Source: Campylobacteraceae bacterium
GTDB taxonomy: Bacteria; Campylobacterota; Campylobacteria; Campylobacterales; Sulfurovaceae
Assembly (NCBI GenBank): GCA_027035765.1
Contig: JALVUD010000002.1
Span: 1 to 64,000 of the forward strand
Length of the DNA stretch: 64,000 nucleotides
Direction of reading: 5' to 3'
Under the pieces are notes generated by a model that worked only from the letters and a program-made list of their open reading frames with translations, ran no database searches and was not told the origin of the DNA. The position numbers and the translations under genes were made by a program. Below are positions 36,904 to 41,912 of this stretch, in pieces (position 1 is the first letter of the stretch; the number at the start of each line of letters is the position of its first letter).

Positions 36904-36957
36904 AAATGACCATAAATGACCATAAATGACCTCAAACGACTATAAATGACCTATAAT
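36904..36957 (+). promoter_or_regulatory. 10-base-period array leading into a TATAAT box
   Basis: Five units of aaatgacNNN (positions 36904-36953) repeat exactly every 10 bases and run into TATAAT at 36952-36957, 15 bases before the next gene. RpoD promoters of Campylobacterota are known to use AT-rich signals phased by about one helical turn in place of a -35 box, so this array could be the promoter itself. Confidence 0.5.
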
Positions 36958-36971
36958 GCGGAGAATCATCA

Positions 36972-37760
36972 ATGAAAAACGAGCAAAGCGAACCCAAGTT
37001 TTTCGCTTTAATCATCGGCACCGAAATCCTCAACCGGCGCCGAAACGACAGACACTTTGACTTCCTCTCCCGGGAACTTCTCGAGCGCGGTTACAGACTC
37101 TCTGGCAGCTTCATCATCGAGGACGATCCGGCCCTCATCGTCCAGACCCTCAAATTCCTCGCCTCCCAGCCCAACGCCGTAGTCTTCACCTTCGGCGGTA
37201 TCGGCTCCACCCCCGACGACCATACCCGCAAAGCGGCGGCGATCGCCCTGAGAGACGGGCGGTTGATCGAGCTTCCCGAAGCGAGGCAGATCATCGAAGA
37301 GCGTCTCAAAAAGATGGAGGTCCCCAACCCCCAATATCCTCTGCGTATGGCGGAGCTACCCCGGGGAGCCAAACTGTTGAAAAACAATCCCGTCAACGGG
37401 ATGCCGGGCTTCTATCTGGACGACCGCTACTTCTTCACCCCCGGTTTTCCCGAAATGGCCCATCCTATGGTGCGGGAGGCACTGGATCGTTTCTTCCCTC
37501 CCCGCCGGGACAAAAGCATCCGAAGATCCCTCACCGCCCTCACCCGCGAAAGCGCCCTCATCGACCTGATGGAGCAGCTCCCCGAGGGGGTGGAGCTCTC
37601 CAGCCTCCCCAAGCTCTACAGCGACGGCCCCAGGGTCGTCATCTCCCTCAGCGGCCGGGATTCCCGGAAGGTCGACGAGGCTTTCGAGACCTTCATCCGG
37701 GCACTGGAGGAGCGCGGCATCCCCTACAGCCTGGGAGACGAGACCAACGGAGACGAATGA
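36972..37760 (+). CDS. CinA N-terminal/MoaB-like (molybdopterin-binding fold) protein
   Basis: 262 residues. 'FFALIIGTEILNRRRNDRHF' and 'AVVFTFGGIGSTPDDHTRKA' define the MoCF/CinA-N fold, and 'NPVNGMPGFYLDDRYFFTPG' matches the CinA-type continuation. The C-terminal amidase domain of full CinA is absent. Proteins of this class include ADP-ribose pyrophosphatases of nucleotide clean-up, but the activity here is not proven. It overlaps the next gene by 4 bases. Confidence 0.82.
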   Translation: MKNEQSEPKFFALIIGTEILNRRRNDRHFDFLSRELLERGYRLSGSFIIEDDPALIVQTLKFLASQPNAVVFTFGGIGSTPDDHTRKAAAIALRDGRLIELPEARQIIEERLKKMEVPNPQYPLRMAELPRGAKLLKNNPVNGMPGFYLDDRYFFTPGFPEMAHPMVREALDRFFPPRRDKSIRRSLTALTRESALIDLMEQLPEGVELSSLPKLYSDGPRVVISLSGRDSRKVDEAFETFIRALEERGIPYSLGDETNGDE

Positions 37761-38467
37761 GCTCCGAAACACTTCACCGACTCTCACTCTCCAACGGCGA
37801 GGCACTCCCTTACACCCTCAAACGAAAAAAGAGGATGAAACACCTCTATCTCTACGTCAAAGATGGAGAGGTGGAGGTCCGCTGCAACCCCGGCGTCTCC
37901 CTCGGCGCGATCGAAAGCTTCCTTCTCAGCAAAGAGCCCTGGACCCGTCGCAAACTCCAACAAGTGTGCCCAGAGCACGATCCGGCAGAGAACTTCCCCT
38001 GGGACGGGCGTCTGATCCCCCTGGAGTTTGAGCAAAAAGCGGATCGGAAAACCTTCCGTTTCGATTACGATCCGGACAAAGAGCGTGCCCTTCTCTCAGG
38101 CCCCTCTCTCCCCGACGCCGCCATGATCCGGGAACTCTACGAAGCCCATTACCGCCGTCACGCCCCTGAGATCCTGAACCCCGCCGTCGAGCGCTGGAGC
38201 CGGATCACCGGACTCGCCCCCACCCGGGTAGGCTACCGCAGAGCCCGGAGCCGCTGGGGCAGCTGCAGCTCCCAAAACGCCCTCAGCCTCAACACCCGTC
38301 TCCTGATCTGCCCTCCGGAGATCCGGGACTACGTGATCGTCCACGAACTCTGCCATATCCAGCATAAGAACCATTCCGGAGAGTTCTGGAGTCTGGTGGG
38401 GCGGTATCTGCCGGACTGGAAGGAGCGGAGAAAGCGATTGCGGGAGTATGAGAGGTATTTGCTTTAA
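37757..38467 (+). CDS. YgjP-like (DUF45) zinc metallopeptidase
   Basis: 236 residues. The zinc motif HELCHIQHKNH is at about residues 195-205, after 'RARSRWGSCSSQNALSLNTR', which is diagnostic of the YgjP/WLM family, and the tail 'LPDWKERRKRLREYERY'. The family's substrates are unknown. ATGA overlap with the CinA-like gene indicates co-translation. Confidence 0.88.
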   Translation: MSSETLHRLSLSNGEALPYTLKRKKRMKHLYLYVKDGEVEVRCNPGVSLGAIESFLLSKEPWTRRKLQQVCPEHDPAENFPWDGRLIPLEFEQKADRKTFRFDYDPDKERALLSGPSLPDAAMIRELYEAHYRRHAPEILNPAVERWSRITGLAPTRVGYRRARSRWGSCSSQNALSLNTRLLICPPEIRDYVIVHELCHIQHKNHSGEFWSLVGRYLPDWKERRKRLREYERYLL

Positions 38468-38511
38468 GAGTCGCAAGTCGCAAGCACGGGGCTTCGCCCC
38501 TCAAGTCGCAA
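38468..38511. repeat. 7-base array (agtcgca) with central hairpin
   Basis: agtcgca copies begin directly after the YgjP-like stop, interrupted by a ggggc-ttc-gcccc hairpin. The rest of 38512-38613 holds nothing I can support. Confidence 0.6.
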
Positions 38512-38613
38512 CTTTTCTATCCGACTTTGGCTGACTTTACCTTGTAATTACGTTTCTTCGGCAGGTCGGGCTAGTTATCCGACAAAAAGAGTTCTGTCTG
38601 GCTCAATTGTCCC

Positions 38614-38662
38614 GGAGGCGGGGTTTCAACCCCGCACAGTGCGGGACTGAAGTCCCGCCTCC
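38614..38662. repeat. Dispersed double palindrome (GGCGGGGCTTCAGTCCCGC family), copy 2
   Basis: Same layout as the copy at 290-335: ggaggcgggg-tttcaa-ccccgca, spacer, tgcgggactgaagtcccgcc. It lies just after the toxin gene's 3' end. Confidence 0.7.
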
Positions 38663-38677
38663 AATTCTCCGTAACGG

Positions 38678-38980
38678 TTATACGGAACCTTTTTTATAAA
38701 CATCTCCCCGAAACCCGATATCCATCACTATCGCCTCGATGATCACCTCCTCCTCTTTGAGGGTGACGATGATACGAACGTTCCCTTTACGAATGCGATA
38801 GACATCCGAGATCGCGCCGCTCATCTGCTTGACATCGATGTTGACGTCGAGATTGTAGATTTTGCGCTTGACGAACTTGACGATCAGCGCGTCTACCTGC
38901 GCTTCGGTGATCACCGAAGGGTGCTTGGCCAGAAATTTGGCCGCCTTTTTGAGATAGGTGAGTTTGATCTCCCGTTGCAT
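38678..38980 (-). CDS. RelE/ParE-superfamily toxin
   Basis: 100 residues. The pattern 'YLKKAAKFLAKHP', 'VKQMSGAISDVYRIRKGNVR' and 'IIVTLKEEEVIIEAIVMDIG' with a final 'FRGDVYKKG' fits the RelE fold, whose members cut mRNA on the ribosome. It lies 2 bases downstream of an antitoxin-like gene, the standard order. The catalytic set cannot be assigned by eye. Confidence 0.8.
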   Translation of the reverse strand: MQREIKLTYLKKAAKFLAKHPSVITEAQVDALIVKFVKRKIYNLDVNIDVKQMSGAISDVYRIRKGNVRIIVTLKEEEVIIEAIVMDIGFRGDVYKKGSV

Positions 38981-38982
38981 TG

Positions 38983-39258
38983 TCAGAGATCGATACGGAG
39001 TTTTTTGGTCTTGGCCACTTCCCGATCCTCCGGGGACATGTTGGCCAGGATCTCCTCGATCTCCTTTTGCTCCAATCGGTCGTAGGCGCTTTGCAGCAGC
39101 TCATACTCCTCGATAGGGATGATCACTGCTTCGGGCTTGTTGCGACGGATAATGGCGATCTTACTGTAGACATGGGAGCGCACCTTATCCAGGTAGCCCC
39201 CCAAGGATTTTCCCAGTTCGGTGATACCCACCATCTCTTCTTTCGCATATTTGACCAT
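38983..39258 (-). CDS. Phd/YefM-type antitoxin
   Basis: 91 residues. 'GITELGKSLGGYLDKVRS', 'KIAIIRRNKPEAVIIPIEEY' and 'ELLQSAYDRLEQKEIEEIL' follow the Phd/YefM DNA-binding fold with an acidic toxin-binding tail. The ATG at 39258 has ggagaaa 4 bases upstream; an earlier in-frame TTG is not needed. It probably represses its own operon. Confidence 0.83.
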   Translation of the reverse strand: MVKYAKEEMVGITELGKSLGGYLDKVRSHVYSKIAIIRRNKPEAVIIPIEEYELLQSAYDRLEQKEIEEILANMSPEDREVAKTKKLRIDL

Positions 39259-39285
39259 AGTTTTCTCCAAATTTAAATATGGATT

Positions 39286-39291
39286 ATTATA
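39286..39291 (-). promoter_or_regulatory. Promoter -10 box of the toxin-antitoxin operon
   Basis: TATAAT on the minus strand, 27 bases before the antitoxin start, in an AT-rich spacer next to a long repeat. Confidence 0.55.
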
Positions 39292-39300
39292 CTATTTTTT

Positions 39301-39416
39301 TGTCTCGTTCCCACGGTCTCCGTTGAAATGCATCCGGCACGCTTGCGATTCATCTCGGTTTAACCATCCGATAAGATATAAGTATGCATTCCCACCGCGG
39401 ACGGTGGGAACGAGCG
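39301..39416. repeat. Long dispersed repeat with terminal inverted repeats, copy 1
   Basis: About 116 bases beginning tgtctcgttcccacggtctc and ending with ggtgggaacgag, so the ends are inverted repeats of each other. A copy that agrees at most positions lies in the same orientation at 41129-41244. Confidence 0.85.
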
Positions 39417-39600
39417 AAAAGCGGCGGGAAAGTACATGGTAGCGCGTAAGTACGTCGCAGATTTCCAATACATCGAGGGAAGCAGGTGGTCGAGGATGTC
39501 AAAAGCGCCGCGACGCGCAATGACAAAACTTATCGGCTCAAGCGGCATCTGTTCCTTGAGCGGTACGGGAAAGAATTTGATTTCAGGGAGGTTTGATAGA

Positions 39601-39858
39601 ATGTTCAGAATCGAGAGAATGGAGAGCGGCGTGAAGCTGGAGAATCTAAAAGGCTTTGAGTTCGTGTGTGAGAAGTGCGGCTGTATAGTACGGACCGGCC
39701 TGGGGTGGGATCTGATGTTCCAGGCCTGCCCGGACTGCGGTGAGCGCTTCGGCTACAATTGGAGCAACGATCCGATAGCTAGAGTCCGGCAGGCGGTGGA
39801 GGCGTTTGAAAGTGTCTCCGGGGTCAAAGTGCGTTTGATTTGTGAGGAGGAAGTATGA
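39601..39858 (+). CDS. Small zinc-ribbon protein of unknown function
   Basis: 85 residues from the ATG at 39601, preceded by gggaggtttgataga. Two C-x2-C pairs (CEKCG and CPDCG) about 27 residues apart make a zinc ribbon: 'FEFVCEKCGCIVRTGLGWDL' and 'FQACPDCGERFGYN'. The open frame extends upstream to 39436, but that part has no binding site and does not look like protein. It overlaps the next gene by 4 bases. Function unknown. Confidence 0.65.
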   Translation: MFRIERMESGVKLENLKGFEFVCEKCGCIVRTGLGWDLMFQACPDCGERFGYNWSNDPIARVRQAVEAFESVSGVKVRLICEEEV

Positions 39859-40517
39859 AAAAGATTGTGGTTTTGATGGCGGTATCGATGGTGGCGGCAG
39901 TTGGGAAGCCACCTTGCTTTAGTACTGATGATTTTTTCAAAAAGTTTCCGGAGTATGATTACAGCATAAACCCCAACGACCCCGCTCAAAGGAAAATGCT
40001 TGATAAGCGATTCGCCGAGTATACCGGCCCCCACTGGGGTCAGAATTGCCTGGGTGGAGTTCATCCGGGGAGTCATGTTCCACTTGGCGTGGCTGATACA
40101 TCGGTTCATGTCGGTTGCGGTTACGGAAAAAGTGCAAAGAAATACAGGTTCAAAGTGGTTGTCCGCCAGGATAATCCTTGCTTTGTAGTCACCACAAAAC
40201 AGCATTATCCGGTTACGGTGCGCAAGATAGACTCACATACCGTTGAGTTAACCTCCAATCGTGACGAATGGTGCGATATTCACCTTTTCGGTTATGGTAG
40301 AAGAGGGCTTGATTATCTGTATCATCCCCTGGAGCCGGGTAGCGTGGTAAACATTCTGGGTAACAATCCGCAATGCCTGAAGCAATCGAATAATGAAACA
40401 TGGGAAATCTATGTGAAGCAGAAAGACGGCAGTTGGAAGCTGTGGAAAACAGAGCGGTTTTTCTATGATGCTACCCATCCGTTGCTTTTGAAGCTCGGGA
40501 TCGATCCCACTAAATAG
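39855..40517 (+). CDS. Secreted hypothetical protein
   Basis: 220 residues. The N-terminus 'KKIVVLMAVSMVAAVGK' is a short signal peptide. The mature part has five cysteines, several Gly/His-rich stretches ('YTGPHWGQNCLGGVHPGSHV', 'HVGCGYGK') and beta-rich segments. I do not recognise a family. Co-translated with the zinc-ribbon gene (ATGA overlap), and the pair lies between two direct long repeats. A bidirectional hairpin follows. Confidence 0.65.
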   Translation: MKKIVVLMAVSMVAAVGKPPCFSTDDFFKKFPEYDYSINPNDPAQRKMLDKRFAEYTGPHWGQNCLGGVHPGSHVPLGVADTSVHVGCGYGKSAKKYRFKVVVRQDNPCFVVTTKQHYPVTVRKIDSHTVELTSNRDEWCDIHLFGYGRRGLDYLYHPLEPGSVVNILGNNPQCLKQSNNETWEIYVKQKDGSWKLWKTERFFYDATHPLLLKLGIDPTK

Positions 40518-40518
40518 A

Positions 40519-40547
40519 GCCCAGAGAGTTGGTTAGACTCTCAGGGC
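40519..40547. terminator. Bidirectional hairpin terminator between the secreted protein and the toxin-like ORF
   Basis: 11-base stem (gcccagagagt / actctcagggc, one mismatch) with a 7-base loop. The minus strand continues tctattta, the plus strand caatactta; it is convergently placed 2 bases after the secreted-protein stop and 13 bases after the small minus-strand ORF. Confidence 0.6.
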
Positions 40548-40560
40548 CAATACTTATGGG

Positions 40561-40653
40561 TTAGCCTTTGAAGGCGAGTAGCAGATAAAGGATCGCTATT
40601 AGAACATAGGCGATCTGGTGAAGGGTCAAGTCACCGAATGCAGAGTGTAGCAT
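40561..40653 (-). CDS. Probable type I toxin: 30-residue hydrophobic peptide
   Basis: A 30-codon ORF. After a polar start (MLHSAFGDLTLHQ) comes one membrane helix (IAYVLIAILYLLLAF) ending KG. It has an excellent binding site, aaagga 6 bases before the ATG; an ATG 5 bases upstream in another frame opens only a 10-codon run. Size and layout match type I membrane toxins (TisB, Zor, Ldr, AapA classes) although the sequence matches none I know. Directly upstream lies an inverted decayed copy with its own terminator (see the RNA entry). A terminator hairpin follows. Function is inferred from architecture. Confidence 0.6.
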   Translation of the reverse strand: MLHSAFGDLTLHQIAYVLIAILYLLLAFKG

Positions 40654-40703
40654 GCCATATCCTTTTTGTGAGATCCCTCCCCTACACCGGCATAATCCAA
40701 CCC

Positions 40704-40740
40704 AAAAAAAAAGCCCCGGCATCCTAAGATGACCGAGGCT
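40704..40740 (-). terminator. Strong intrinsic terminator of the predicted antisense RNA
   Basis: On the minus strand: agcctcgg-t-catc-ttag-gatg-ccggggct followed by nine T, a 12-base-pair stem with one G-T wobble and one bulge. Confidence 0.8.
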
Positions 40741-40918
40741 ATTGTGACCTCACAAAAGAGGGCAACGCTACACTCTGCTACAGTGGCGACTTGAGCTCGT
40801 CACGCCACAAACGGTAACCAGCCGTTCGCTTTATCTGCCTCTTGCCTTTTCAGGCGTTCATCGAGGTAGTTGGCGTAGACGTACAAAACAACGCCATTAC
40901 GATCCTATCCCATTAGTG
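40704..40918 (-). ncRNA. Predicted antisense RNA (type I antitoxin) upstream of the toxin-like ORF
   Basis: The plus strand at 40749-40838 is collinear with the toxin mRNA (minus, 40672 to 40581): shared blocks ctcacaaaa, ctacactctgc, gacttga and ctttatctgc occur at matching offsets 0, 19-22, 39-40 and 80-82. A minus-strand RNA from this region would therefore pair with the toxin's ribosome binding site, start codon and coding part. It ends in an intrinsic terminator at 40740-40704. The toxin start is replaced in the copy (ATG to ACG). The 5' end is a guess from a TAATAT box near 40930. Confidence 0.5.
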
Positions 40919-40930
40919 CTTAGACAAATA

Positions 40931-41117
40931 TTAAAAAGCGTCTCGTATGGACGTATGGAGAGGTTTTGTAACCTTAGTCGGCAATTTCTGGTTGCCTGTT
41001 TTTGCCGCGATTTCAAGGTATCGCATCGGATTTATTGCTTTTTTATCTGCCTGATTAAATTCCAAATCATGCAGATGTACCAGATCATATAGTGGCACTT
41101 CGGGTTCCTGCAGCAGC
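40931..41117 (-). pseudogene. Possible gene remnant truncated by the long repeat
   Basis: An open minus-strand stretch of about 60 codons with protein-like composition ('VPLYDLVHLHDLEFNQADKK', 'NPMRYLEIAAKTGNQKLP') whose upstream end runs straight into long repeat copy 2, with no start codon or binding site of its own outside the repeat. It may be the 3' end of a gene cut off when the repeat inserted. No family recognised. Confidence 0.3.
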
Positions 41118-41128
41118 GGGCGAGGTTT

Positions 41129-41244
41129 TGTCTCGTTCCCACGGTCTCCGTGAGAATGCATCCGGCACGCTTGCGATTCATCTCGGTTTTACCAGCCGAC
41201 AAGATACTAGGTATACATTCCCACCGAGGACGGTGGAAACGAGC
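41129..41244. repeat. Long dispersed repeat with terminal inverted repeats, copy 2
   Basis: Same orientation as the copy at 39301-39416, 1.8 kb away; most positions identical, with small changes near the centre and right end. Confidence 0.85.
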
Positions 41245-41265
41245 GCGACCGAGACGTTGCTATTC

Positions 41266-41346
41266 CGTCATCCTGAACTGGATTTAGGATCCACGGCATA
41301 GTAGGCATTCCAGGCCCTGGATTCCGTGTCAAGCACGGAATGACGG
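41266..41346. repeat. Dispersed palindromic repeat (cgtcatcctgaa / ttccgtgtcaagcacggaa)
   Basis: Starts cgtcatcctgaactggattt and ends with the inverse cacggaatgacgg, with inner palindromes. Relatives at 44140-44220 and 52423-52453. The following 41347-41538 is AT-rich and holds nothing I can support. Confidence 0.65.
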
Positions 41347-41538
41347 AGGGGGTTCAGAGCACTTGATCCCGGATCTGATAAATCTGTCCCATAGCAGAAC
41401 AATTTGTCATATTATTGAAGTATGGGGATTCTAAAGGGAAGTACAGTAGAATAGAGCAAAATGTATAAATATGTCACTTAAAGTAGCACATTTTGGTGAT
41501 TTTTGGCTAGTTAATATAAAATGTTCATACAATAAATA

Positions 41539-41545
41539 GTTAGGC
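41539..41545 (+). other. Integron-type core site (GTTAGGC)
   Basis: GTTAGGC matches the GTTRRRY core where integron cassettes are joined, 28 bases before the next gene's start. No complete attC is recognisable to its left. Confidence 0.4.
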
Positions 41546-41572
41546 GCGATAAAAAAGCATTAAGGAATCGAT

Positions 41573-41803
41573 ATGGCAACAAGAGATGATTTGCAAGATT
41601 GGGTGATACAAGCATTAGAATCATTTGGTGGTTCAGGAACAATTGTGCAAGTAGCTAAACATATATGGGAAAACCATAACGGCGAACTTCAATCATCCGG
41701 TGATCTCTTTTATACCTGGCAATATGATATGCGATGGGCAGCAACAAAACTTAGAAAAAGCAAAAAAATACTACCTGCGGAAGTATCACAAAAAGGACAA
41801 TAG
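41573..41803 (+). CDS. Small winged-helix-like hypothetical protein (probable gene cassette)
   Basis: 76 residues, AT-rich unlike its surroundings. 'RDDLQDWVIQALESFGGSGT', 'VQVAKHIWENHNGELQSSGD' and 'FYTWQYDMRWAATKLRKSKK' look like a small DNA-binding helix-turn-helix fold. Related proteins as I recall them run a few residues longer after the 'AEVS' segment, so the end may be clipped. The start has aagga 7 bases upstream. Flanked by an integron-type core on the left and an attC-like palindrome on the right. Confidence 0.65.
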   Translation: MATRDDLQDWVIQALESFGGSGTIVQVAKHIWENHNGELQSSGDLFYTWQYDMRWAATKLRKSKKILPAEVSQKGQ

Positions 41804-41822
41804 CGATTAAAGTAAGTATATC

Positions 41823-41875
41823 GTCTAACAAGACAAAAACACTCAGACAGCAAAAAGTGCCGCTTGTTCCTAGCT
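41823..41875 (+). other. attC-like imperfect palindrome
   Basis: Begins gtctaacaag (RYYYAAC core), has an inner cact...agtg pair, and returns cttgtt near the end. The terminal core that should read agac after cttgtt is degenerate (cctagc). Typical position, just after the small ORF. Confidence 0.4.
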
Positions 41876-41912
41876 CTACTTTTTACTCCCGCTGTTTTGC
41901 ACCGTTGTAAAC

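Noticed and set aside
39436-39600. Upstream extension of the zinc-ribbon gene
   Set aside because: No binding site before 39436, while the ATG at 39601 has gggagg; the extension looks like noncoding DNA and begins just after the long repeat.
40700-40920. tmRNA or 6S RNA in the structured region
   Set aside because: No tRNA-like ends, no CCA and no tag frame; the inverted copy of the small ORF and the terminator explain the structure better.
41092-41301. A 69-codon plus-strand frame across the long repeat
   Set aside because: It consists mainly of the repeat itself and has no binding site or homology I recognise.
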